A stretch of 64,000 nt of DNA from Candidatus Gastranaerophilales bacterium (GTDB lineage: Bacteria; Cyanobacteriota; Vampirovibrionia; Gastranaerophilales; Gastranaerophilaceae): positions 1 to 64,000 of the forward strand of contig CALYDL010000010.1 in assembly GCA_944325145.1 (NCBI GenBank). The letters are read 5' to 3'. Within the stretch, counting starts at the first letter, position 1, and each line of letters starts with the position of its first letter. Made by a program: the position numbers and the translations under genes. The notes under the pieces were generated by a model that was given only the letters and a program-made list of their open reading frames with translations, was not told the origin of the DNA and searched no databases. This document shows, piece after piece, positions 1 to 9,579 of the stretch.

Positions 1-82
1 GTTTATTACTGTTTGTAACAAAGATTAAATCTTTTTATCTTTTTTGCCGTTATGTTTATTAGAAAACAGGAAGGGTGAAATT

Positions 83-1111
83 GTGTCTGAAAATTTGAAC
101 ATAAACGGCTATATTTGCGCTAACGGTAAAATTTACGATATTTTGAAATCGGAAAATGTATCTAAGGCAGATTTAGCCAAGCTTGATAAAAATTCCGATA
201 ATAAAATTTCAGAAGATGATTTTGCCGAATTTACAGGCGAAGAAGAAGAAATAACATATAGTAAAAACCCAAAAATTGCTTCTCTTCAATATCAACAAGA
301 AAGAGAAGAAGAAAAAATTGAAAAATATCAAAAAAGAATATCCGATTTAATGGTTTTAAGGAATAAAACCAAAGTTAATATAGCAGGCGTTTCAAATGAA
401 GAAACAGTTAATTCTCTAACTTCCAAATTAGATAGCATTCAAAGTGAAATTGATGGCTATAATTCAAAAATAATTGAATGCATTAGCAATTTAGGCTCAA
501 TAAATGTATCTATAATTCAAGCCCAAATGCAGGCTGCAAACGCTTTAAGCGGCACAAGTGCTTCAAATGGCGCAAATGCTTCAGCTTTAAATATGGCTCA
601 AGGAACAGCATCTGCAGGCAATACTACTTCTTCTTTAAATGTTCAAACGGGTTCTGGAAGCGACCTTATGGCAGTGACGGGTGATCTTTCCATTTGCTTG
701 GATAGAGTTGCAAGCAGCCTTGGAACTTCAAGACAAGGTGCCGCAGACTACATTACAACACTTTGCAACACTGTTGGGAAAGGCTATTTTGACCCAAAAG
801 TTATTTTATCTCAAATTTTTTCAGAATCATCCGGCATTCAATCTTGCTCAACAACTGCAACTTCAGATTTCGTTGGCTTAGGGCAAATGTCTGCCGTTGC
901 TGTTCAAGAAGTAAATAATCAATTTGGAACAAATTTTACATTTAATGATATGAACGATGCCGCTAAAAACTTAGAAGCAATGGTTTATTTAATGACATAT
1001 CAATATGAAAGATACGGCCACAACTTGGGAGCAGCAATAACTGCATATAACGTGGGGCATTATTCAGGCACCGTAAACGGTTATGCTCAAAAAATTCTAT
1101 CAAGAGTTTAA
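83..1111 (+). CDS. EF-hand and lytic-transglycosylase-like (SLT) protein
   Basis: This is a predicted peptidoglycan-cleaving enzyme or a catalytic relic of one. I chose the GTG start because AGGAAGGG lies just upstream; an in-frame TTG at 44 has no ribosome site. The 342-residue protein has an EF-hand-like loop near residues 35-46 (DKNSDNKISEDD), a charged coiled coil around 65-140, a low-complexity Ser/Ala/Gly linker and a C-terminal SLT-like domain. Its SESSGIQ motif holds the candidate catalytic Glu248, followed by GLGQM and AAITAYNVG, which match the order of lysozyme-like SLT motifs. No signal peptide is visible, so export would need another route. It converges on the next gene with a 4-nt overlap. 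The fold call is fairly sure; activity is inferred. Confidence 0.7.
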   Translation: MSENLNINGYICANGKIYDILKSENVSKADLAKLDKNSDNKISEDDFAEFTGEEEEITYSKNPKIASLQYQQEREEEKIEKYQKRISDLMVLRNKTKVNIAGVSNEETVNSLTSKLDSIQSEIDGYNSKIIECISNLGSINVSIIQAQMQAANALSGTSASNGANASALNMAQGTASAGNTTSSLNVQTGSGSDLMAVTGDLSICLDRVASSLGTSRQGAADYITTLCNTVGKGYFDPKVILSQIFSESSGIQSCSTTATSDFVGLGQMSAVAVQEVNNQFGTNFTFNDMNDAAKNLEAMVYLMTYQYERYGHNLGAAITAYNVGHYSGTVNGYAQKILSRV

Positions 1112-3042
1112 TCTTTATAAAATTCATCTGCTTCATCTGTTGTCATCGGCCCTTTTGAACGAAGAATATCAGAGGCTTCAGATAATAAATTAACGGTGTT
1201 ATCTTCATTTATTCCTTTTGAAATTAGGGCTGTTTGATAAACTTTTGGAAAGTTTATGCCATAGCCATTTGCTAATTGCGAATAATAAAACCTTTCATAA
1301 TCAATTGGCATTTTAACTGTCCAATTGTCTTTGTCGGATTTTCCTGAAATATTTATTCTTTCTTGCATTCCAAATAAATCAGGCAGGGTAAAATATTGTT
1401 TTTTTGTTGTAAAAATTTCTGCCAATTTTGCTGTTCTAAAGTCTTCTTCCTCTTTTTCTTTTTCAGGCTGGTTTTTATAAGAATCAACATTATAGCCCAA
1501 ATGGTTCATACCTTCTTTTAATGTGGCAGCTAAAATTGGCGTGTGCGCTTTTCTTCTTTCTTCGTTTCTTGACATATTAACCAAAGAATCATTATCGTGC
1601 GAAGTTGCGCCAATTATAAATTTACCATCCAAATAGCCTTGGTTTTGAACTAATTCTCTTGGGTTTTCGTTATATTCCGCATAAGCTGTTGAATAAACAT
1701 GGGGGTAAATGTTTTTTGTCAGTTCTTTGCCTCTTTCGGTGTTAAAGCCTATTAATTCCAAAACAAAAGTTTCAGGCTCAACATCTTTTCCTTTGGCATC
1801 TCTTGCTGCAAGGTTCATAATATCTAAAATTTTATTATCAACACCTTTAACATTTATTCCTTCAAGGTTGTCGTTATAAATAAAAGGTGTTACATATTGC
1901 CAAAAAGCATCCAGCCTAACGCCGTCATAATTTTGCATAAAGGTTTTAAACTTTTGATATAAAAGTTTTCCGACAGGGCCTAAGTTTGAAAAATTGCAGT
2001 CTTCATTTTCATTAATTAAAAGTTTTGAATAATCAAGTGCAGGTGAGCCCCAGGGCTGAATATTGTTTGTTTCGGGGCAAAATGGGTCAATTCCCCCTGT
2101 AAAATAATCTTCTAAAAAGCATTCAGGGTTTGCCCAAACTTCTTTTGGCGAAAAACAAACAAGGCAATCGCCAAAAAGTTTAATGTTATCATCATTTAAT
2201 TCTTTTTTGGTTTCTTTGTGTTGTTTATGCGCTAAAAACTGGCAAAAAAGGTAAAAATCGGCCTTTTCTTTTAATTCTTCAAGCCTTTTTTGCCTTTCTG
2301 TTTCAGAAACTTTATCTGAAAATAAGAATTTATCGGTGCAGCCCCAATTTTTCCAATCTGCACCTTTTTTTCCTTTTGAATGATATTCATCTGCAATTGC
2401 ATCAAAATAAGTTTCTTTTACAATTTCAAGAGGAACGGTTCTTTTGAATTCTTGGTATTCCCCTTGCAATTTTTGGGTTTTTTTAGGGTTTGAAATAAAA
2501 TTTTCATAAGCTTTTTTTAGCCCTTGAAAAATTGCACCGTCTTTGTTATTTCCAAGTGCGTATGAATAATTTGCCTTATATTCCCTTTCTTCTTTATTTA
2601 AGGGGTAATTTTCATCAAGGCTTTTTATAAAATCATAATCAAGCAAGCTGCCATATTCTTCCTCGGTTAATTTTTCAAGCGAAATTGTTTGCAGGCCCAA
2701 TGTAAAAGTTGTGCCCGAATAAGGCGAAGTTGTTGGCTTAAAAGTTGCGCCATCAGAATAATAATCTAAGTTGCTTTGCGGCCCTGCTTGAATTTTTGAT
2801 ATGGAAGAATTTTCTTTAACAAAATGAATAAAAGGTATAAAAGCAGCTGAATTCATTGAAGACAGGCCATAGTTTTCATTTTTGTTTGAGGGCGAATTAA
2901 AATCAAAAACAATGGCAGATGTTTCTTCTAGCCCCAATTGGCTTCTTGCATCTTGCATTGCTTTAGAATATTTTTCTTTTTCTTTTGTGGTAAAAGCCCT
3001 TTTAAAAGATATATTATTATAATTAATTGAATTAATTCGCAT
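1108..3042 (-). CDS. Divergent GH77 4-alpha-glucanotransferase-like protein
   Basis: This is probably a MalQ-like enzyme that transfers or releases alpha-1,4-glucan segments in the cytoplasm. The 644 residues carry the GH77 landmarks in order: a helix FYLFCQFLAHKQ near 263-274, GDCLVCFSPKEVWANPE near 291-307, PWGSPALDYSKL near 330-341, VRLDAFWQY with candidate nucleophile Asp378, VLELIGF with candidate acid/base Glu429, and ATSHDNDSL with Asp483. Identity to typical MalQ looks low and the N-terminal third is unusual. It begins with a short ISFK motif (residues 11-14) also seen in other proteins of this window. It is transcribed alone and divergently from dapL. The family call is fair; the substrate is unknown. 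Confidence 0.65.
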   Translation of the reverse strand: MRINSINYNNISFKRAFTTKEKEKYSKAMQDARSQLGLEETSAIVFDFNSPSNKNENYGLSSMNSAAFIPFIHFVKENSSISKIQAGPQSNLDYYSDGATFKPTTSPYSGTTFTLGLQTISLEKLTEEEYGSLLDYDFIKSLDENYPLNKEEREYKANYSYALGNNKDGAIFQGLKKAYENFISNPKKTQKLQGEYQEFKRTVPLEIVKETYFDAIADEYHSKGKKGADWKNWGCTDKFLFSDKVSETERQKRLEELKEKADFYLFCQFLAHKQHKETKKELNDDNIKLFGDCLVCFSPKEVWANPECFLEDYFTGGIDPFCPETNNIQPWGSPALDYSKLLINENEDCNFSNLGPVGKLLYQKFKTFMQNYDGVRLDAFWQYVTPFIYNDNLEGINVKGVDNKILDIMNLAARDAKGKDVEPETFVLELIGFNTERGKELTKNIYPHVYSTAYAEYNENPRELVQNQGYLDGKFIIGATSHDNDSLVNMSRNEERRKAHTPILAATLKEGMNHLGYNVDSYKNQPEKEKEEEDFRTAKLAEIFTTKKQYFTLPDLFGMQERINISGKSDKDNWTVKMPIDYERFYYSQLANGYGINFPKVYQTALISKGINEDNTVNLLSEASDILRSKGPMTTDEADEFYKD

Positions 3043-3164
3043 TCCTTATTCCTTGTTTTTATTTAAAACCAATGAATTAATTTTTTTGCAAATTAAATAC
3101 TTTATAAAAAATTCATCTTAAATTATAATTTTTTTAACAGATTAAAAAATTAAGGAAAACAAAA

Positions 3165-4346
3165 ATGAACATTAACGAAAACTATTTTAATTTGGAAGAA
3201 AGCTACCTTTTTTCAACAGTTGCAAAGAAGGTGAATGAATTTATTCAAAATAACCCTGATAAAAAAGTAATAAGGCTTGGTATTGGCGATGTTACGCTTC
3301 CTTTATGCAAAGCCGTAATTGAAGTTATGCACAAAGCTGTTGATGAAATGGCAAAAAAAGAAACATTTAGAGGCTATGGCCCGGAACAAGGTTATGATTT
3401 TTTAAGAGAAAAAGTTCAAAGTTATTATAAAAAAAGAAATGTTGAACTTGAACTTGATGAAATTTTTATATCTGATGGCGCAAAAAGCGACCTTGGAAAC
3501 ATTTTAGATTTATTTTCAAAAGATAATGTTGTTTTAGTTCCGGACCCCGTTTACCCTGTTTATGTTGATACAAACGTTATGGCAGGCAGAAAAGTTATTT
3601 TTGCAAACGCAAATGAAGAAAACGGCTTTTTGCCATTGCCTGATAACAGCCAAAAAGCAGATGTAATTTATATTTGTTCACCAAACAACCCGACAGGCGC
3701 TGTTTATAACAGGGAACAGTTAAAAAAATGGATTGATTATGCAATTTCAAATAATGCCGTTATATTGTTTGATGCTGCTTATGAATGCTTTATATCAGAT
3801 GAAAACCTTCCAAAAAGCATTTTTGAAATTGAAGGCGCTAAAAATTGCGCAATAGAATTTTGTTCACTATCAAAAACTGCAGGCTTTACAGGCACAAGAT
3901 GCGGTTACACTGTTGTTCCAAAGGCTTTAGGAAAATTAAACAAATTCTGGTTAAGGCGCCAAACAACAAAATTTAATGGCGTTCCATATATAATTCAAAG
4001 GGGCGCTGAAGCTGTGTTTACTGAAAACGGCCAAAAAGAAATTAAAGAAAACATTAATTACTACAAAGAAAATGCAAAAGTTATTTCTGAAACGCTTGAT
4101 AGGTGCAATATCTGGCATGTGGGCGGCAAGCATTCACCCTACATTTGGTTAAAATGCCCGAATAATATGAAATCTTGGGAATTTTTCGACCTTCTTCTTG
4201 AAAAAATTCAAGTGGTGGGCACCCCGGGGTCAGGTTTTGGCAAAAACGGCGAAGGCTTTTTTAGGTTAACTTCATTCGGTTCAAAAGAAAACACAATTGA
4301 AGCTATGAAAAGGTTTGAAGAAGCTTTTAAACCATTAAATGTTTAA
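3165..4346 (+). CDS. dapL: LL-diaminopimelate aminotransferase (DapL)
   Basis: This PLP enzyme converts tetrahydrodipicolinate and glutamate directly to LL-diaminopimelate, bypassing the succinylase/acetylase routes to lysine and peptidoglycan DAP. The 393-residue length is close to the family norm. Visible motifs are IRLGIGDVTLPL near 36-47, SPNNPTG near 172-178, and FCSLSKTAGFTGTRCG with the PLP-binding Lys237. The start follows an AAGGA ribosome site, and a TATAAT lies at 3124-3129. It is monocistronic with a strong terminator after it. DapL is typical of Cyanobacteria, Chlamydiae and some other phyla, which supports the taxonomic guess. The lysA gene of the same pathway is at 30.4 kb. Confidence 0.93.
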   Translation: MNINENYFNLEESYLFSTVAKKVNEFIQNNPDKKVIRLGIGDVTLPLCKAVIEVMHKAVDEMAKKETFRGYGPEQGYDFLREKVQSYYKKRNVELELDEIFISDGAKSDLGNILDLFSKDNVVLVPDPVYPVYVDTNVMAGRKVIFANANEENGFLPLPDNSQKADVIYICSPNNPTGAVYNREQLKKWIDYAISNNAVILFDAAYECFISDENLPKSIFEIEGAKNCAIEFCSLSKTAGFTGTRCGYTVVPKALGKLNKFWLRRQTTKFNGVPYIIQRGAEAVFTENGQKEIKENINYYKENAKVISETLDRCNIWHVGGKHSPYIWLKCPNNMKSWEFFDLLLEKIQVVGTPGSGFGKNGEGFFRLTSFGSKENTIEAMKRFEEAFKPLNV

Positions 4347-4352
4347 GAAAAT

Positions 4353-4388
4353 AAAATCGGCTTATTATAAAAAATAAGCCGATTTTTT
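4353..4388 (+). terminator. Rho-independent terminator after dapL
   Basis: A 14-bp perfect stem (AAAATCGGCTTATT with its complement) closes a 6-nt loop and runs into a T-tract. It separates dapL from the restriction operon. Confidence 0.9.
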
Positions 4389-4432
4389 ATTGCAAAAATA
4401 CAAGTAAATGCTGATAAAACTTTGAACTTCCA

Positions 4433-4441
4433 TGCTAAAAT
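4433..4441 (+). promoter_or_regulatory. Extended -10 promoter of the hsd operon
   Basis: TGCTAAAAT sits 20 nt before the hsdR start. It matches an extended -10 (TGn plus TAAAAT). No good -35 is seen, as is common when the TG extension is present. Confidence 0.5.
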
Positions 4442-4461
4442 AAAGAAAATAGCGAGGAAAA

Positions 4462-6858
4462 ATGAATAAAAAAGATTTATCAGAACGTGATATTTGTACA
4501 AAATTTATAACACCTGCAATAATAAAATCAGGTTGGGATAAAGACACGCAAATTAGAGAAGAAGTTTCTTTTACTGCAGGAAAAGTTATTGTTAGAGGAA
4601 AGCTTGTTTCACGTGGCAAAGGTAAAAGAGCTGATTATATCCTATATTATAAAAACAATATTCCCCTAGCTATTATTGAAGCAAAAGACAATAAGCATGG
4701 TGTAGGAGCAGGAATTCAGCAAGCAATAGAATATGCAGAAACTCTTGACATTCCTTTTGTATTTTCTTCAAATGGTGATGCTTTTTTATTTCATGATAGA
4801 ACGGTTGATTTGGGCAAAAAAGAAATAGAATTACCCTTGGATAAATTCCCAACACCTCAAGAATTATGGAAAAAATTCAAAAAATTCAAACAAATAGAAG
4901 ATACAGAAACAGAAAAAGTTTATACCCAAAACTATCATAAAGATGTTTCAAGCAATAAAGAACCAAGATATTATCAAAGAATTGCAATTAATAGAGCAGT
5001 AGAAGCAATTGCAAAAGGACAAGATAGAGTTCTTTTAGTTATGGCAACAGGTACAGGCAAGACTTATACTGCATTTCAGATTATTTGGCGATTATGGAAA
5101 GCTAAAAAGAAAAAACGAATTTTATTCTTAGCTGATAGAAATATTTTGGTTGATCAGACCAAAAGTCAAGATTTCGCACCATTTGGCGATAAAATGACAA
5201 AGATTACAAAACGCCATATTGATAAATCTTATGAAATATATTTAGCCTTGTATCAAGGAATTACCGGAAACGATGAAGACAAAGACGCCTACAAAGAATT
5301 TTCGAAAGATTTCTTTGATTTAATTGTAATTGATGAGTGCCATAGGGGAAGTGCAAAAGATGATTCAGCTTGGCGAGAGGTGTTAGATTATTTTTCATCT
5401 GCTACTCATTTAGGTTTAACTGCAACGCCTAAAGAAACAAAAGAAGTTTCCAATATCGAATATTTTGGCGAACCTATCTATACATATTCTCTAAAACAAG
5501 GCATTGAAGATGGTTTTCTTGCTCCATACAAAGTTATTAGACCGATAATTAATATTGATATGGATGGCTTAAAACTACCACAAGGCACAATTGATAAATA
5601 TGGAAATGAAGTTCCTGACGAGGAATTTAATGTAAAAGATTTTGATAAGAAAATTGTTGTTGATGAAAGAACAGAACTTGTCGCAAAAAGAATAACTCAA
5701 TACCTAAATAATAATAACAGATATGATAAAACAATTGTTTTCTGTACTGATATTGACCACGCAGCAAGAATGCGCCAAGCTTTGGTTAATGAAAATCCTG
5801 ATATGGTAGCAGAAAACTCAAAGTATATAATGCAAATTACAGGTGATAACGATGAAGGTAAAAAAGAGCTAGATAATTTTATTGACCCTGAAATGACTTA
5901 TCCTGTAATTGCTACAACTTCAAAGCTAATGACAACAGGAGTTGACGCTAAAACCTGCAAACTTATAGCAATAGATAGCAACATCAATTCAATGACAGAA
6001 TTTAAACAAATTATCGGTCGTGGAACACGTTTAAGACCTGATTATGGTAAATGGTATTTTACTATTCTTGATTTTAGAGGTGTTACAAGACTTTTTGAAG
6101 ATAAAGATTTTGACGGCGAACCTGTTCAGATAAAAGACGTAAAAGAATCTGAAGAAATGCCAAAAGATGAGCAGACAAAGGAGGAAGTTGAAACTTTGAT
6201 TGATGAACTTCCTGAAGATGAAACCATTGTTGAAATTCCACCAAATATTGATATTACCGATGTTGAAAACCATACCAAAAAATTCTATGTGAATGGGATT
6301 GAAGTTGTGCAAGTAGGTGAAAGAGTTCAATATTATGGCAAAGATGGCAAATTAATAACAGAAAGCCTTGTAGATTACACTAAAAAGAATCTAAAAGCAC
6401 AGTTTGCGACAATGGATGATTTTATCAAAAAATGGACAGAAGCCGATAAAAAATCAGCAATTATTGATGAACTGATAGAACAAGGTGTAATGCTTGATGA
6501 ATTAAGAGAAGAAGTCAAACAAAAAACAGGCAAAGACTTAAGTGTTTTTGATTTGATTTGCCATGTAACTTTTGATATGCCTCCATTATCAAGAAAAGAA
6601 AGGGCACAAAAAGTTAAGAAAAGAAATTACTTCGCTAAATATTCAGAAAAAGCAAGAAAAGTTCTTAATGCTTTGATAGATAAATTCTCTGATGGCGGTA
6701 TTGAAGAAATTGAGAATAAGGAAATTTTGTATTTCCAGCCTTTTGATGAAATAGGCACACCAATGGAAATAATCAAAGAATTTGGTGGCAAAACCAAGTA
6801 TGAAGAAGCAATAAAAGAACTTGAAAAAGAACTCTTTAATGATAATGAGGTCGCTTGA
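4462..6858 (+). CDS. hsdR: Type I restriction endonuclease subunit R (HsdR, EcoEI-like)
   Basis: This is the motor and nuclease subunit that translocates DNA and cuts it when the HsdM/HsdS complex finds unmodified sites. The 798-residue protein has an N-terminal PD-(D/E)xK nuclease domain (Asp58, Glu73-x-Lys75 in IIEAKD), a helicase Walker A motif ATGTGKT with Lys200, a Walker B-like VIDECHRGS, a motif VI-like IGRGTRLR, and a C-terminal domain resembling the EcoEI R C-terminal family. The start ATG follows GCGAGGAAA. The stop overlaps the next gene by one base (TGATG), so translation is coupled. The length fits the shorter EcoEI type. It is intact as far as I can see. Confidence 0.93.
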   Translation: MNKKDLSERDICTKFITPAIIKSGWDKDTQIREEVSFTAGKVIVRGKLVSRGKGKRADYILYYKNNIPLAIIEAKDNKHGVGAGIQQAIEYAETLDIPFVFSSNGDAFLFHDRTVDLGKKEIELPLDKFPTPQELWKKFKKFKQIEDTETEKVYTQNYHKDVSSNKEPRYYQRIAINRAVEAIAKGQDRVLLVMATGTGKTYTAFQIIWRLWKAKKKKRILFLADRNILVDQTKSQDFAPFGDKMTKITKRHIDKSYEIYLALYQGITGNDEDKDAYKEFSKDFFDLIVIDECHRGSAKDDSAWREVLDYFSSATHLGLTATPKETKEVSNIEYFGEPIYTYSLKQGIEDGFLAPYKVIRPIINIDMDGLKLPQGTIDKYGNEVPDEEFNVKDFDKKIVVDERTELVAKRITQYLNNNNRYDKTIVFCTDIDHAARMRQALVNENPDMVAENSKYIMQITGDNDEGKKELDNFIDPEMTYPVIATTSKLMTTGVDAKTCKLIAIDSNINSMTEFKQIIGRGTRLRPDYGKWYFTILDFRGVTRLFEDKDFDGEPVQIKDVKESEEMPKDEQTKEEVETLIDELPEDETIVEIPPNIDITDVENHTKKFYVNGIEVVQVGERVQYYGKDGKLITESLVDYTKKNLKAQFATMDDFIKKWTEADKKSAIIDELIEQGVMLDELREEVKQKTGKDLSVFDLICHVTFDMPPLSRKERAQKVKKRNYFAKYSEKARKVLNALIDKFSDGGIEEIENKEILYFQPFDEIGTPMEIIKEFGGKTKYEEAIKELEKELFNDNEVA

Positions 6859-7343
6859 TGGAAGTTGCAAATTGGATAACAGCAATATCGACTTTAGTAA
6901 TGGCTATTGCAACCATTGTAATGGCTGTAGCTGCTTGGCAAGCCAAAAATGGCTTCATAAAACAACGCGGGTATGAAGACTATTTGAAGATAACCGAACT
7001 TTTGGATAATTGTCAAAGAAAAATATTATTTTTACCTGCTGAATTAGCAGATAATAGTTACAGAAAAACTTATACTAAACAAATGACAGACTCAATAAAC
7101 AAAATCAATAGAATGATTAAAAGTGTGCAAAATTATCTGTCTAAAAATAAAATGCTGGAATTATCCTTGCTATACAAAGAAATACTTAAATTTCATACTC
7201 AACTTATACAAGAATCCTGCAATTATGAAGGACTTAAATATGCTCATAATTATTATTTAGAGAATATGAGCAAAATAAAGGGAGAAGATTGCATTGAACA
7301 GTTACTATTGAATGCAAAAAAGAATATGGAGAAAATAAGCTAA
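6858..7343 (+). CDS. Unknown membrane-anchored protein inside the hsd operon
   Basis: I do not recognise a family. The 161-residue protein starts at the ATG that overlaps the hsdR stop. Residues about 5-27 form one hydrophobic helix (ITAISTLVMAIATIVMAVAA), followed by a mainly helical, Lys/Glu-rich soluble part with two cysteines in the second half. Its stop is directly followed by the hsdM ATG, so it is co-translated with the restriction genes. A role as an accessory to, or regulator of, the type I system, or a separate defence protein, is possible but unproven. Confidence 0.75.
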   Translation: MEVANWITAISTLVMAIATIVMAVAAWQAKNGFIKQRGYEDYLKITELLDNCQRKILFLPAELADNSYRKTYTKQMTDSINKINRMIKSVQNYLSKNKMLELSLLYKEILKFHTQLIQESCNYEGLKYAHNYYLENMSKIKGEDCIEQLLLNAKKNMEKIS

Positions 7344-8807
7344 ATGCCAAATATATCAAGTGTAATAAAATCAATACAAGACATAATGCGAAAAGACACA
7401 GGTGTTGACGGTGACGCACAAAGACTGTCGCAAATCGTTTGGATGCTGTTTTTAAAAATCTTTGCTGATAAAGAAGATGAAGCAGAGGTTATGAAAGATG
7501 ATTATAAATCTCCGCTTGATGAAAAATATCGTTGGCAAAATTGGGCTCAAGATGATGAAGGCTTAACGGGTGATGATTTAATCGATTTTATTAATAATGA
7601 CCTGTTCCCGTACTTGCAAAACCTTGAAAATGATTCAAATAAACAAGCCTTGATTATAGGAAATATTTTTCAAGATACTTATAACTATATGAAATCAGGC
7701 ACACTATTAAGACAAGTTATCAATAAAATCAATGAAATTGACTTTAATTCAAGCGAAGACAGACACCTTTTTAATGATATTTATGAGCAACTTTTGCAAA
7801 GCCTTCAATCTGCAGGCAATGCTGGAGAATATTACACTCCAAGAGCCGTAACTCAATTTATTGTAGATATGGTTGACCCAAAACTTGGTGAAACAATCCT
7901 GGACCCTGCTTGCGGTACGGGAGGTTTTTTAACTTGTACAATAGAACACTTAAAAAAACAAACAGATACAACAAAAGAAGGTGAAATCCTTAATAACTCT
8001 ATATTTGGAATAGAGAAGAAACCGCTTCCGCACCAATTATGCACAACAAATATGATTTTGCATGGAATCGATACTCCAATAAATATCAAAAGAGATAATA
8101 CCCTATCAAAACCGATTAATAATATTTCCCCTGCTGATAGAGTAAATTGCATTGTTACAAACCCACCTTTTGGCGGAGTTGAAGAAGACGGGATTGAAAC
8201 AAATTTTCCAGCAGCTTATAGAACAAAAGAAACAGCAGATTTATTTTTGCTCTACATTATTGCAAAACTAAAACCTCAAGGCAGAGTTGGAATAGTTCTT
8301 CCTGACGGAGCACTATTTGGCGAAGGTGTAAAAACAAGAATAAAAGAAAAACTTATGCAAGAATGTAATTTGCATACAATCATAAGACTTCCAAAGAGCG
8401 TTTTTGCACCATATACATCAATTAATACAAACCTTTTATTCTTCACAAAAGGCGAACCAACAAACGTTACTTGGTTTTATAGGCTTGATATGCCGGATGG
8501 GTATAAGAATTTCTCTAAAACAAAACCAATGAAAAAAGAACATTTTAATGAAGTTGTTGAATGGTGGAACGATAGAAAAGAAATCAATATTGACGGCTTT
8601 GACAAAGCTAAAAAATATTCAATTCAAGAAATTAAAGAAAGAAATTATAACCTTGATTTGTGCGGTTATCCATACGAAGAAGAAGAAATCCTGCCACCAA
8701 TGGAACTTTTACAAAAATACCAAGAAAAACGAGCTGAGGTTGATAAAAATATTGATGATATCTTGAACCAAATCAAAGCTATGATTGGGGGCGCAAATGC
8801 CAATTAA
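7344..8807 (+). CDS. hsdM: Type I DNA methyltransferase subunit M (HsdM)
   Basis: This is the adenine-N6 methyltransferase of the type I complex; with HsdS it protects host sites and with HsdR it forms the restriction holoenzyme. The 487-residue protein has the N-terminal helical domain (IKSIQDIMRKDTG onward), the SAM-binding motif DPACGTGGF at 187-195 and the catalytic NPPFGG starting at Asn273. Length and motif order are normal. The upstream start is tight (0 nt after the previous stop), and its 3' end overlaps the next ORF by 11 nt. Confidence 0.95.
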   Translation: MPNISSVIKSIQDIMRKDTGVDGDAQRLSQIVWMLFLKIFADKEDEAEVMKDDYKSPLDEKYRWQNWAQDDEGLTGDDLIDFINNDLFPYLQNLENDSNKQALIIGNIFQDTYNYMKSGTLLRQVINKINEIDFNSSEDRHLFNDIYEQLLQSLQSAGNAGEYYTPRAVTQFIVDMVDPKLGETILDPACGTGGFLTCTIEHLKKQTDTTKEGEILNNSIFGIEKKPLPHQLCTTNMILHGIDTPINIKRDNTLSKPINNISPADRVNCIVTNPPFGGVEEDGIETNFPAAYRTKETADLFLLYIIAKLKPQGRVGIVLPDGALFGEGVKTRIKEKLMQECNLHTIIRLPKSVFAPYTSINTNLLFFTKGEPTNVTWFYRLDMPDGYKNFSKTKPMKKEHFNEVVEWWNDRKEINIDGFDKAKKYSIQEIKERNYNLDLCGYPYEEEEILPPMELLQKYQEKRAEVDKNIDDILNQIKAMIGGANAN

Positions 8808-9579
8808 TTTAAATAATATTAATTGGCAAGATATAATCATACCTTTTGCTTCTGCTTTTGCGGGTGCTTTTTTTGCATATAAATTTAATGCTTGTAGCGA
8901 AAACAAAAAGCATGATGAAGAAAATTTTAAACAGTTTAACTTATTATTAAATCAAGTTAATGTTGTATGGATTGCATTAATGAACTATAAAATAGTTTAT
9001 TTATCTGAAATTGAAAAATTGATAGATAAAGACAATCAAAAAGCAGTTAAAAAAACAATACTTCCTCCTGATGTAATATTTAATGCAAATATAGAAGAAA
9101 ATATTTTTTTAGCAAAATATAATTTTCAATTTTTATCTTTATTATCTGAAATAGAAAAACAATCTATATTAACTCAAAAAATGCTGAATGTTTGCCAACA
9201 ACAATTTAGTGAAAATAATAATTGGGTTAAATTGCCTTATGAGCAAGTTAAATCTAGTATAGACACTTTTAAAACAACAAAAAATTTTGTAGATAAAATC
9301 CTTTCATACTTGTTGTTATTAAGAGAAAAGCTATTAGAATGTAAAAATCGGTATTTCAGATTTTTATATACCGATGAAAGAGATATTTATATGAATCATT
9401 GTTTTGATTATTTAATTCCTGATGTTTATCAATTTCAAGAAATAGTAAACTTTTCAAAAATAATGGAACAATCTTGGGTAAAACAACCTTGTTTATTAGA
9501 TTGTCTGAAACTATATAAAGATAAAATATTTTTTAAATTTAGTTCATTTTTAAAATTTATAGGAATAAACAATAAATGA
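8797..9579 (+). CDS. Unknown N-terminally membrane-anchored protein between hsdM and hsdS
   Basis: I do not recognise a family. I chose the ATG at 8797 because GGGGGC lies 5 nt upstream; the TTG at 8785 would sit on top of that site. The 260-residue protein has a hydrophobic segment near residues 13-28 (IIIPFASAFAGAFFAYKF), then a long AT-rich-coded, mostly alpha-helical domain. It overlaps hsdM by 11 nt and hsdS by 4 nt, so it is a translationally coupled operon member. It shares its layout (one N-terminal helix and a helical body), but no clear sequence, with the ORF at 6858. Confidence 0.75.
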   Translation: MPINLNNINWQDIIIPFASAFAGAFFAYKFNACSENKKHDEENFKQFNLLLNQVNVVWIALMNYKIVYLSEIEKLIDKDNQKAVKKTILPPDVIFNANIEENIFLAKYNFQFLSLLSEIEKQSILTQKMLNVCQQQFSENNNWVKLPYEQVKSSIDTFKTTKNFVDKILSYLLLLREKLLECKNRYFRFLYTDERDIYMNHCFDYLIPDVYQFQEIVNFSKIMEQSWVKQPCLLDCLKLYKDKIFFKFSSFLKFIGINNK

